6,274 bases of DNA from Clostridiales bacterium (lineage in GTDB: Bacteria > Bacillota > Clostridia > Oscillospirales > CAG-382). Position numbers and translations under genes: made by a program. The notes under the pieces are model-generated. The model was not told the origin of the DNA. It was given only the letters and a program-made list of their open reading frames with translations, and ran no database searches. Position 1 is the first letter of the stretch. Each line of letters opens with the position of its first letter. Shown piece after piece: positions 1 through 5,004 of this stretch. Location: the NCBI GenBank assembly GCA_003452915.1, contig DMMZ01000047.1, positions 13,311-19,584 of the forward strand. The letters run 5' to 3'.

Positions 1-168
1 GGTATTAGTGATTGACTCGCCTGCTAAAACCGCAAAAGTAGAGGTTGTTCCAAGATTTATCGTTGGTTGGTCTGCCATAGTAATTGTAGGTATTGCCATT
101 ATTATAACCAGTGATAGTGTTAGCGTTAATAACAATATTATAAAACGTATCTTATAAAGTAATTTCAT
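1..168 (-). CDS. Secreted DUF3494 (ice-binding-like) protein, N-terminal 56 codons, cut by window edge
   Basis: The reading frame starts at ATG 168-166 and stays open to base 1, so only the first 56 residues are present. Residues 1-32 form a classic signal peptide: basic start (K2, K6, R8), a long Leu/Ile core, and a probable cleavage after ITMA (residue 32). The mature start, DQPTINLGTTSTFAVLAGES, matches the conserved opening of the DUF3494 beta-solenoid family (LGTA..FAVLAGS.VTNT). Proteins of that family include secreted ice-binding proteins, but many bacterial members occur in non-cold organisms and probably act as surface or adhesion domains, so activity cannot be inferred here. AGAGAGGA at 181-188 (minus) lies 12 nt before the ATG, a slightly long spacing. 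A candidate promoter lies at 285-313. The gene is separate from the RHS fragment upstream, being isolated by a hairpin at 334-358. Confidence 0.82.
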   Translation of the reverse strand, partial: MKLLYKIRFIILLLTLTLSLVIIMAIPTITMADQPTINLGTTSTFAVLAGESITNT

Positions 169-249
169 TTAAATATTTAGTCCTCTCTATTCACAACTTT
201 CATGGACGCGCAAGAAACATTCGCTTATGTTAGTATATGATTAAAGGGT

Positions 250-298
250 TATTCTGCTTATTTATCATTAGAGGATGCCTTTTTTAATAAGTAGAATA
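250..298. repeat. 13-bp imperfect inverted repeat upstream of the DUF3494 gene
   Basis: TATTCTGCTTATT (250-262) and AATAAGTAGAATA (286-298) are inverted copies with one mismatch, separated by 23 nt. The right arm overlaps the candidate -10 of the DUF3494 promoter, so an operator or a leader-RNA hairpin is possible. No match to a named operator was recognised, and no transposase gene is next to it. Confidence 0.4.
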
Positions 299-313
299 TA
301 ATAAATGTGTCAA
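285..313 (-). promoter_or_regulatory. Candidate promoter for the DUF3494 gene
   Basis: On the minus strand a perfect -35 TTGACA (308-313) is followed after 17 nt by TTATTA (285-290), a moderate -10. It sits between the hairpin at 334-358 and the DUF3494 start at 168, giving a leader of roughly 110 nt. The -10 lies in the right arm of an imperfect inverted repeat (250-262/286-298). Confidence 0.4.
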
Positions 314-333
314 TGTTAGATTGAACAAAAATT

Positions 334-358
334 GCTCCTCAAAATGAACCTGAGGAGC
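334..358 (-). terminator. Rho-independent terminator closing the RHS/repeat region
   Basis: Perfect 8-bp arms GCTCCTCA (334-341) and TGAGGAGC (351-358) enclose a 9-nt loop. Read on the minus strand the hairpin is followed by AATTTTTGTT, a short U-run. It would stop transcripts coming from the RHS fragment before the DUF3494 promoter. Confidence 0.6.
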
Positions 359-372
359 TTGTATTAAGTGTA

Positions 373-399
373 AAAGCGTCGATTATAAACCGACGCTTT
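373..399. terminator. Second hairpin, possible bidirectional terminator
   Basis: AAAGCGTCG (373-381) and CGACGCTTT (391-399) form a perfect 9-bp stem with a 9-nt loop. Its A and T ends give a weak U-tract in either direction (TTTATTAT on plus, TTTTACACTT on minus). It lies in tandem with the hairpin at 334-358. Confidence 0.5.
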
Positions 400-447
400 A
401 TTATAAAAATCAATCAACCACGAGGTGTACAGTTGTTAAAACAACTA

Positions 448-600
448 CCAATGAAATCTTCTATCACTATATCTTCTGTCACGACAATCATCTATTGTAT
501 TGAAACGATCAAATCCTCTGTTACAACGACCAAATCCCCTGTTACAACCAAATCTTCTATCACTACAACCATCTATTCTGTCGAAACGATCAATTCCCCT
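448..600. repeat. Degenerate ~21-bp tandem repeat array, eight units
   Basis: Read on the minus strand from base 600, eight related units follow each other with lengths 18, 21, 18, 21, 21, 21, 15 and 18 nt. A typical unit is AACAGAGGATTTGATCGTTTC. Every length is a multiple of three, so one reading frame is kept throughout. On minus that frame gives units such as NRGFGRC, NRGFDRF, DRRFGC. On plus it gives a Ser/Thr heptad such as SSVTTTK, SPVTTK, SSITTTI. The plus frame (433-615) starts at TTG 433 with a fair Shine-Dalgarno GAGGTG at 422-427, but has no signal peptide or recognisable domain. The array begins just past the RHS fragment's stop codon. Whether it is a translated repeat or DNA-level repeat cannot be decided here. 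Confidence 0.6.
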
Positions 601-1324
601 AAACAGCATTACTAGTTCCATAAATGGTGTCACCGCTTAAGTTGGAGCTATATGCACAAATAGTTCTTCCTTCATTATCAAATAAATAAGTAGTTAAAAT
701 ATCATCGTTGTTACCATAAACATCATCGTAACCGCGTGATCTAACTGATGTCTTTTTATATTCATATATAAAGCCGATCTGCTGACCTGTAACATCTGAA
801 CTTGTTTTTTCTGTTACGGTATCTACACGATAGTTTTTATTAGTTATGTTGTTATTTCCTATCGAATAAGTATAAGATATTTTAGAACCAGTGTCGTTAT
901 CAACAACATAAGATAATATTCCATTAGAATCATAATTATATGATGATGTTTCACCGTTACTGTATTGAATCATTCGTAAAAATCCGTCAGAAGTAGTATA
1001 TGGCATCCCAATATATGAGGAAGAATAATAGAATTCAACATAATCACTTGTATTTTGAGCATTTGTTATTCTATTTAAGGCATAACTTGTATTATACCAA
1101 AATAATAGCTGATCAATATATCCTGAATAACCAACTGGTTTATACTTGATTTTGATTAATTGGTTCGAAATATTATATTCAAAAGCTTTTTCGTTACCCA
1201 TTACATCTTTTATCTTTGTAATGTATCCATTTGCATTAAAATACTTTTTATTGCCGAATTCATCGGACATGATATATATTTCATCCGGAAGTGCGTTTAT
1301 ATCTTTAACAATAGTTAGTCCATA
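599..1324 (-). pseudogene. RHS/YD-repeat protein, internal fragment
   Basis: The frame is similar to the middle of large clostridial RHS-repeat surface proteins, starting near GLTIVKDINALPDEIYIM (from about 1324) and ending at a TAG at 599. Recognisable elements are the DEFGNKKYFNANGYIT YD-type segment, repeated GxxxxYxYDxNG units, and TTYLFDNEGRTICAYS near the end, which in relatives leads into a YGASNA motif; here it reads YGTSNAV and then stops. RHS proteins normally exceed 1000 residues and carry a secretion signal and a variable C-terminal toxin tip. This piece has about 240 residues, no start with a ribosome binding site (the ATG at 1270 is internal to the homology), no signal peptide and no tip. 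The upstream end is fused to a ParB-like remnant at about 1324-1326. I judge it a recombination remnant and not a working gene. Confidence 0.75.
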
Positions 1325-1448
1325 GCGTAACCGAATTCATCAATGCTACGAGATATTTTTGATACTCAGCATCTGAAGGAGTAAGCTTTTTTCTCGGGTT
1401 ATAACCGGCATGATGAAGGTCGGATATTTTTCTAGTTTCTATGTTCAT
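1305..1448 (-). pseudogene. Phage ParB-like (sulfiredoxin/ParB-fold) protein, frameshifted N-terminal remnant
   Basis: ATG 1448-1446 opens with MNIETRKISDLHHAGYNPRK, the N-terminus typical of phage ParB-domain proteins, often fused to DNA methyltransferases (ISDLxPAxYNPRKxLxPxDxEYxKL). At about 1350 the frame is lost: the next frame reads RSIDEFGY, exactly the continuation expected (SIxEFGxVEP). A single missing base therefore explains the break. The original frame runs on to a TAA at 1305. Homology ends at about 1326, where RHS sequence takes over, so the metal/phosphate-binding GHQR region and any methylase domain are absent. AAGGAGT at 1464-1470 is a strong but distant (15 nt) ribosome binding site. 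ParB-methylase genes commonly sit near ssb in phage replication modules, which fits the ssb further right. Confidence 0.72.
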
Positions 1449-1560
1449 ATGTGTTTTTATGTAACTCCTTATTTAAGTTATATTATATAATATTAAATAT
1501 ATGTAATCTATAATCTTTAATATATATTATTATATATAATTAATAAGCGAAATTTAAAAT
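1449..1560. other. Very AT-rich spacer
   Basis: Between the ParB remnant and the terminator at 1561 there is no gene. The stretch 1480-1550 is almost entirely A and T with many TATAAT-like words, so any promoter for the ParB remnant (for example the minus-strand TATAAT near 1485) cannot be picked out reliably. Confidence 0.5.
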
Positions 1561-1584
1561 GAAAAAGCACCCATAAAGGATGCT
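1561..1584 (-). terminator. Rho-independent terminator after the GNAT/two-TM operon
   Basis: On the minus strand AGCATCC, loop TTTAT, GGGTGCT forms a 7-bp stem (one G-U pair) followed by TTTTTC. The left arm overlaps the TAG stop of the small membrane gene by two bases (1583-1584), so termination is immediately after that gene. Confidence 0.8.
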
Positions 1585-1807
1585 AGTCGATAATAGCTTT
1601 AAGTATTTTAATTATCCCAAAAAATATCAAATAAATTATGCACAAACGCTTTAATTTCGACATATATTTATCCATCTCTGGTTTAACTTCTTCTACTTCT
1701 CTTTCAGCATTTCTTCTAAGAAAAACCCGAAAATTACGATACCAAATAAATACACAAACAGCAAATATAATAAAAAATACTAAAAGTAAAATATTAAAAA
1801 AATTCAT
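1583..1807 (-). CDS. Small two-TM membrane protein, unknown function
   Basis: I start it at ATG 1807-1805, giving 74 residues. A GTG at 1816 in the same frame would add three residues, but the only purine-rich stretch (AGAAAGA, about 10-16 nt before the ATG) suits the ATG better; the ribosome binding site is weak either way. The protein has an N-terminal TM helix (about 3-22), a basic/acidic amphipathic loop (WYRNFRVFLRRNAEREVEEVKPEMDKY lies in this region, residues about 22-48) likely to form a helix, and a second TM helix (about 57-72). No family was recognised. It follows the acetyltransferase gene by 50 nt without an intervening promoter or hairpin and is closed by a good terminator, so the two are probably co-transcribed. 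Function is not inferable. Confidence 0.6.
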   Translation of the reverse strand: MNFFNILLLVFFIIFAVCVFIWYRNFRVFLRRNAEREVEEVKPEMDKYMSKLKRLCIIYLIFFGIIKILKAIID

Positions 1808-1857
1808 TATAAACACATCTTTCTATATTGTTTTTGAATGTTATATTTTAAATTATC

Positions 1858-2313
1858 TCATTTGACATTATATTTCTCTAAATATACAAAACCATTATTA
1901 CTTGTTTGTGTTTCACGAAATTTTATAAATTTCAAGTGTTCATATAGTTTGATATTTTGTGGGCACCTTATGCTTGAATGTATTTCATAACGTGGTGCCT
2001 GATTTATTGATTCAATAGCTGAAATCAATTGAGTTCCAATTCCTTTTCCTTGAAAATCAGGATGAACTATAAGGGTACAGATATATGAAGTGCCGTCATT
2101 AACATATCCGCGAACAGAGCCAATAATTCTACCATCATCATCGATAGCTTTCATGAATTTAAACTTTTCAAATTCATTTTTTATTTCGTCGATTGTCTGA
2201 TTTAATGGTTGTATTGAGAAGTCATTAAATTCTTCTGCTTCTCTTTGGAAAGCTAAATATTGCAAGTCAAGTATGCTTTGCAAATCATCGTAATTAGCTG
2301 TTATGATAACCAT
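1858..2313 (-). CDS. GNAT-family N-acetyltransferase
   Basis: A 151-residue single-domain GNAT protein, the usual length for the family. The acetyl-CoA binding motif A is clear: strand CTLIVHPDFQ followed by the pyrophosphate loop QGKGIG (Q/R-x-x-G-x-G/A) and the helix TQLISAIE, at about residues 79-103. Strand beta2-beta3 (MKAIDDDGRIIGSVRGYV) and the C-terminal motif B (NIKLYEHLKFIKFRE, typical of 'LYEKLGF') are also present. The family transfers an acetyl group from acetyl-CoA to an amine; the acceptor cannot be predicted. Start ATG 2313 has AAGGA nine nt upstream. A strong promoter lies at 2358-2386, and the gene is probably the first of a two-gene operon. It is not a typical phage replication gene and may be chromosomal or cargo. 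Confidence 0.9.
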   Translation of the reverse strand: MVIITANYDDLQSILDLQYLAFQREAEEFNDFSIQPLNQTIDEIKNEFEKFKFMKAIDDDGRIIGSVRGYVNDGTSYICTLIVHPDFQGKGIGTQLISAIESINQAPRYEIHSSIRCPQNIKLYEHLKFIKFRETQTSNNGFVYLEKYNVK

Positions 2314-2357
2314 TTAGAATTTTCCTTATCATGTAGATATTCAAAGTGTTTATCTCA

Positions 2358-2386
2358 ATCTTATCATTACTTAAAATTATTGTCAA
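2358..2386 (-). promoter_or_regulatory. Sigma-A type promoter of the GNAT operon
   Basis: On the minus strand TTGACA (2381-2386), a 17-nt spacer, then TAAGAT (2358-2363), five of six consensus bases. The predicted transcript would begin about 40 nt before the GNAT start codon. Confidence 0.7.
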
Positions 2387-2540
2387 TATAAATCCTCGGC
2401 TTCGGTAACGCTACCTAATGCTGAAGAAAATATCAAGAAGTTTAATGAATATATTTATTATATTAAGTGTTTTTTATATTGCATATTATTAATTTTATGT
2501 TATTATATAATATAGAATTTCGAAATGTGATTTTTAAAAT
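2387..2540. other. Intergenic stretch with a possible coding remnant
   Basis: From about 2391 to 2456 the plus strand can be read as SSASVTLPNAEENIKKFNEY, which has the flavour of real protein sequence but no start codon or ribosome binding site, and it soon runs into AT-rich sequence. From 2457 to 2520 the DNA is mostly A and T and includes TATAAT at 2506-2511, a plausible -10 for the small gene at 2558, though no good -35 is found at normal distance. Confidence 0.3.
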
Positions 2541-2557
2541 AAAAAAGGAGTTGCCAT

Positions 2558-2713
2558 ATGGAAAATAACGATAAGTGTTATGAGATTAGAATGAAAAAAA
2601 CATTGTATTTATATGACATTTTTTTGGTATTTTGTATGGCACTTATTTTATATTTATATTTTAAATATAAGCCTACTTATCCTTATATGCTTTATTCATC
2701 AATTAGTAGTTAG
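2558..2713 (+). CDS. 51-residue single-TM protein, unknown function
   Basis: ATG 2558-2560 is preceded by AAAAAAGGAG (2541-2550) at a 7-nt spacing, one of the best ribosome binding sites in the window, which is the main reason to call the gene. The 51-residue product has a charged N-terminus (MENNDKCYEIRMKK), one hydrophobic helix (about residues 17-35, IFLVFCMALILYLYF) and a Tyr/Ser-rich tail ending YSSISS. No family was recognised. The coding sequence is as AT-rich as the neighbouring membrane genes. The next gene begins 67 nt downstream behind its own LexA-controlled promoter, so the two need not be an operon. A small membrane-active peptide or an immunity-type protein is possible but unproven. 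Confidence 0.55.
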   Translation: MENNDKCYEIRMKKTLYLYDIFLVFCMALILYLYFKYKPTYPYMLYSSISS

Positions 2714-2721
2714 TATTAATC

Positions 2722-2750
2722 TATGCACAAGAACAGTTGTTCGATATAAA
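2722..2750 (+). promoter_or_regulatory. Promoter with LexA (SOS) box
   Basis: GAACAGTTGTTC (2731-2742) is a perfect GAAC-N4-GTTC palindrome, the core of the Gram-positive LexA/DinR operator, and it also has the outer G on the right side. It sits between a -10 TATAAA (2745-2750) and a weak -35 TATGCA (2722-2727) at 17-nt spacing, so bound LexA would block RNA polymerase. The gene at 2781 begins about 25 nt after the expected transcription start. SOS control is inferred from the operator match. Confidence 0.7.
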
Positions 2751-2780
2751 TGAAAAATAAAATATTTAAAGAGGTAAGAT

Positions 2781-3008
2781 GTGAGAACAAGTTTAGTAGT
2801 AAATGTAAGGCATGACATCGATGGAAAACAGACACCTTTATCTATCATCTGGGTAGATGGAAGAACATTTGAAGTGGATCGTATTCACGACATTTGCAGA
2901 GCAGCTTCCTTAAAGGCCAGCGGTGTCGGTATGCGGTATACGTGTAGCATAAGAAATAAACAAATATATCTTTACGATGAAGAAGGCTTTTGGTTTTTGG
3001 AGGGGTAA
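2781..3008 (+). CDS. Conserved 75-residue clostridial protein, probable SOS (dinB-associated) gene
   Basis: The start is GTG 2781, with GAGGT at 2771-2775 and 5-nt spacing. The product is small, soluble and beta-rich, with the conserved pattern TPLSIIWVDGRTFEVDRI..I.RAASLKASGVGMRYTC.I..K..YLY.EEGFWF. I recognise this as the short hypothetical protein that in many Clostridia lies next to a Y-family DNA polymerase gene (dinB/imuB-like); this association is from memory and not shown by the window. Independent support comes from the LexA box in its promoter. No polymerase gene accompanies it here. Its GC content is visibly higher than that of the neighbouring plus-strand membrane genes, suggesting a different origin. 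No catalytic motif is apparent, and the molecular function is unknown. Confidence 0.8.
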   Translation: MRTSLVVNVRHDIDGKQTPLSIIWVDGRTFEVDRIHDICRAASLKASGVGMRYTCSIRNKQIYLYDEEGFWFLEG

Positions 3009-3022
3009 ATCTTAAATATTAT

Positions 3023-3051
3023 TTGACTAAAAAAACCATAAAGGATATAAT
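3023..3051 (+). promoter_or_regulatory. Strong sigma-A promoter of the four-TM gene
   Basis: TTGACT (3023-3028), a 17-nt spacer, then a perfect TATAAT (3046-3051). It begins 15 nt after the stop of the preceding gene, so the membrane gene at 3080 has its own transcript. Confidence 0.75.
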
Positions 3052-3079
3052 ACTTAAAATATAATGTTTGAGGTGTTAT

Positions 3080-3478
3080 ATGTTTTTATTAATTCTTGTT
3101 ATAATTGTATTTTATGTATCACCATATTTAGCTTTACAATATTTAGGAGGTATTTATAAAGAAGGTTATTCAATGATAATTATAGGTATTTATATGATAC
3201 TAATTTTTTTATTTATTGGTATTCCCATAATTACATATTGGTTATGCAAACGATCATATAAGTACACAAAAAATATATGGATATCAATTTTTTTAAATTC
3301 AATTATAGGCACTTTAGCTTATTTATTTCCTTACATTCCAAAAATGTTAATTGGTAGATACGATGAAAAGTTTTTATATGGATTCATTTTATTCTCGTAT
3401 ATATTTATCATTTCATTTATATTTTCAAAGATTGTACAAAAGAAAATAATAAAGAAAGAGAATGATGTTATTCTTTAA
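3080..3478 (+). CDS. Four-TM integral membrane protein, unknown function
   Basis: I choose ATG 3080, with GAGGTG at 3070-3075 and short spacing. An in-frame TTG at 3068 would place the start before that ribosome binding site. The 132-residue product has four predicted membrane helices (about 2-22, 32-55, 66-90 and 98-119), a Pro-containing loop YLFPYIPKML, and a basic C-terminal tail QKKIIKKEN. No family was recognised. It is very AT-rich (13 of 60 bases are G or C in 3241-3300, against 27 of 60 in 3601-3660 of ssb), which suggests a different origin from the phage genes. Its TAA stop overlaps the stop of the convergent ssb gene, leaving no room for a terminator, so transcription probably runs into ssb antisense. 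A moron-type cargo or immunity gene is possible. Confidence 0.65.
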   Translation: MFLLILVIIVFYVSPYLALQYLGGIYKEGYSMIIIGIYMILIFLFIGIPIITYWLCKRSYKYTKNIWISIFLNSIIGTLAYLFPYIPKMLIGRYDEKFLYGFILFSYIFIISFIFSKIVQKKIIKKENDVIL

Positions 3479-3879
3479 AATGGTAGCTCATCATCTGAGC
3501 TTAAATCTTCGAAACCTGATTCCGATCCGGAGTATGATGGTATAGAAGAATCGTCCTGCGATTGTGAACGCTTTGGCTCAGCTTCTATTTCCTGGACTAA
3601 GAACTCTACAACATTGCGTTTGTTGCCCTGCTTGTCCTTATAATTCCGCTCGGTGTATTCGCATCGGGCGGTAATTTTTGTGCCTTTGGCAAGTTTACTC
3701 ACAAACGTAGCATAACCGTTCCAAGCGACAAGTGTTGGGAAATATGTTCTCTTTTGTTCTCCGTAACCTCTTTCAACTGCAATTTTAAATGTACAAACAG
3801 GTTTTCCGCTTGTAGAAGATTTTAATTCCGGATCAGTTGTTAACCGTCCAGAAAAAACACTTACGCTTATGCAACTCAT
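3475..3879 (-). CDS. ssb: Single-stranded DNA-binding protein (phage type)
   Basis: The 134-residue protein has an N-terminal OB fold (about 1-105) and a disordered acidic Ser-rich tail ending DDELPF, the conserved SSB C-terminal tip that recruits replication and repair partners. Family hallmarks are SGRLTTDPELKSSTSGKPVC near the start, FKIAVERGYGEQKRTYF, LVAWNGYATFVSKLAKGTKI and the YTERNYKDKQGNKRN loop. It would coat single-stranded DNA during phage replication and recombination. AAAGGAG lies 8 nt before ATG 3879. It is oriented with the replication genes to the right but is separated from them by the plus-strand zinc-ribbon gene. No clear minus-strand promoter was found in 3880-3985. The stop codon overlaps that of the convergent membrane gene (3475-3478). 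Confidence 0.95.
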   Translation of the reverse strand: MSCISVSVFSGRLTTDPELKSSTSGKPVCTFKIAVERGYGEQKRTYFPTLVAWNGYATFVSKLAKGTKITARCEYTERNYKDKQGNKRNVVEFLVQEIEAEPKRSQSQDDSSIPSYSGSESGFEDLSSDDELPF

Positions 3880-3989
3880 TTAATTTTCTCCTTTTCGTAA
3901 CTCAGAATAACGTTAAAAACAACACTTATAATTGAATCTACTAAGACCCGATTATTATTTTGTAAAAATTAATAAAGATCAAAATTATA

Positions 3990-4018
3990 TTGACATATTT
4001 CATATAATTTTATATTAT
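3990..4018 (+). promoter_or_regulatory. Promoter of the zinc-ribbon membrane gene
   Basis: Perfect TTGACA (3990-3995), a 17-nt spacer, then TATTAT (4013-4018, five of six consensus bases). It drives the plus-strand gene at 4044 away from ssb; the two genes are divergent and share the 164-nt gap. Confidence 0.7.
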
Positions 4019-4043
4019 ATTAAAAAGTTTAGGGGGTTATATT

Positions 4044-4520
4044 GTGAAAAAATGCAGTCAATGCGGATCATTAAACGATAATGAATTGTTGAATTGTAAA
4101 GAGTGTAATAACAATCTTGGTCAAATTCTTTCAAAAGAGAAAGAAGATGAAGCCATACTTGAAGAGCAAAAACGAAATAACCAAGAAAATGCAGAAGATA
4201 TATATATACATGGAGTTGAAGTCACTAAAGCTGATAAAATTTCTGCTGTGGTAGCATTTGCTGGTATAATTCTATCTATCGTTTTATTGATAATAAAGCA
4301 AAATTCTCCAGATAAAAAAGTATATTTGTATAGCATCTTATGTTTTGCTGTTTCTATTTTAACTTCAATAAGTTACTTATTTTTTCCAATTAGAGATATC
4401 ATGTACAAAAATCATGACTTAGAGCCCTCAGATTTTTCACTTTTTATGAGAAAAATTTTTATATATATATTTTTAATATTGGGCTATTATATAATATTTT
4501 TTCAGGAAAGCTTTAAGTAA
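4044..4520 (+). CDS. Zinc-ribbon plus three-TM membrane protein, unknown function
   Basis: GTG 4044 is preceded by AGGGGG (4031-4036) at 7 nt. The 158-residue product opens with a zinc ribbon: two CxxC knuckles at C4/C7 and C18/C21 (KKCSQCGSLNDNELLNCKEC). A charged, Glu/Lys-rich linker follows (about 27-62, probably helical), then three TM helices (about 66-84, 94-114 and 138-153). Such zinc-ribbon-TM architecture is common in Firmicutes hypothetical proteins, and the ribbon would lie in the cytoplasm; no specific function follows. The gene has its own promoter, runs against the surrounding phage genes and is AT-rich, like the gene at 3080. It interrupts the minus-strand phage block between the 30-residue peptide gene and ssb, which is the arrangement of a moron. 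No convincing terminator follows it. Confidence 0.7.
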   Translation: MKKCSQCGSLNDNELLNCKECNNNLGQILSKEKEDEAILEEQKRNNQENAEDIYIHGVEVTKADKISAVVAFAGIILSIVLLIIKQNSPDKKVYLYSILCFAVSILTSISYLFFPIRDIMYKNHDLEPSDFSLFMRKIFIYIFLILGYYIIFFQESFK

Positions 4521-4552
4521 TATCCCCACTCATAAGTAATTAATATTACATT

Positions 4553-4645
4553 TTAGTAAAAGAAACTATCTTTCCTGATATATCGTCCAATAATAATTCC
4601 AGCGGTCGATCCTATTAATGCACCTAATAATATAGCTTGTATCAT
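4553..4645 (-). CDS. 30-residue glycine-zipper membrane peptide, coupled to the VRR-NUC gene
   Basis: The start ATG (4645-4643) overlaps the TAA stop of the VRR-NUC gene by one base (TAATG), with GGAG in the end of that gene 8 nt upstream, so translation is probably coupled. The 30 residues are nearly all one TM helix with glycines at 8, 12, 16 and 20, a perfect GxxxGxxxGxxxG zipper (LLGALIGSTAGIIIG), followed by a basic RYIRKD end and FFY. Glycine zippers promote tight helix packing and self-association. The layout resembles very short phage and conjugative-element membrane proteins such as the DUF3789 group, but I cannot confirm membership. The overlap, ribosome binding site and regular glycine spacing argue that it is real and not chance. 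Confidence 0.6.
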   Translation of the reverse strand: MIQAILLGALIGSTAGIIIGRYIRKDSFFY

Positions 4646-5004
4646 TAACTCAACTCCAAATAATTCTCAATAATTTTTTTGGCTTCAATCCAAGAATAAC
4701 ATACTGCGGTTGCATATCCTAATCTTTTCATATCCTTTAGCCAATTAAACTGGTCGTCGGTTAGCTTGTTTGACTCGACTTTCATTTCTATGTAAAACCC
4801 GTGATATTTACCTTTTGGTACAGGCAAAAATACATCTGACACACCAGGCTTAACACCTTGTTGCTTTAACCTAGCAGCTTCAGCTTTTTCACGCTTACCA
4901 CCATTTGGAATGTGATGTAAAAATATAAGATCCGGGTGTTGGCTCTCCATAGATCGTGCCCATTCAAAGAGAGCAGCTTGTTCGTCAGATTCGTAGGATT
5001 TCAT
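4645..5004 (-). CDS. VRR-NUC domain nuclease
   Basis: A 119-residue stand-alone VRR-NUC protein, the normal size for phage members. The PD-(D/E)xK core is complete: E8 in SDEQAALFEWA, the HIPNGGKR loop (31-38), G54-V-S-D57 (PGVSDVFLPV), E73-M-K75 (GFYIEMKVE) and Q85 in the following helix; D57, E73 and K75 are the predicted catalytic residues. The family is associated with structure-specific DNA cleavage in replication and repair (the nuclease domain of FAN1 is a relative), and phage members sit in replication modules. ATG 5004 overlaps the previous gene's TGA by four bases (ATGA), with AGAGGAG 12 nt upstream, so it is translationally coupled to the replisome organizer. The 30-residue peptide gene follows with a one-base overlap. 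Confidence 0.93.
   Translation of the reverse strand: MKSYESDEQAALFEWARSMESQHPDLIFLHHIPNGGKREKAEAARLKQQGVKPGVSDVFLPVPKGKYHGFYIEMKVESNKLTDDQFNWLKDMKRLGYATAVCYSWIEAKKIIENYLELS

Noticed and set aside
172..246. Plus-strand frame reading SPLYSQLSWT, reminiscent of the DUF1016 N-terminal domain
   Set aside because: Only about ten residues match, there is no start or continuation, and the segment overlaps the leader of the DUF3494 gene; chance cannot be excluded.
1638..1865. 75-codon plus-strand open frame
   Set aside because: Fully antisense to the small two-TM gene, which has a matched terminator and operon context; no plus-strand ribosome binding site.
4517..4549. Inverted repeat GTAATAT/ATATTAC after the zinc-ribbon gene as a terminator
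   Set aside because: The stem is only A/T-rich with one G-C pair, the loop is 19 nt, and the T-run is short; too weak to call.
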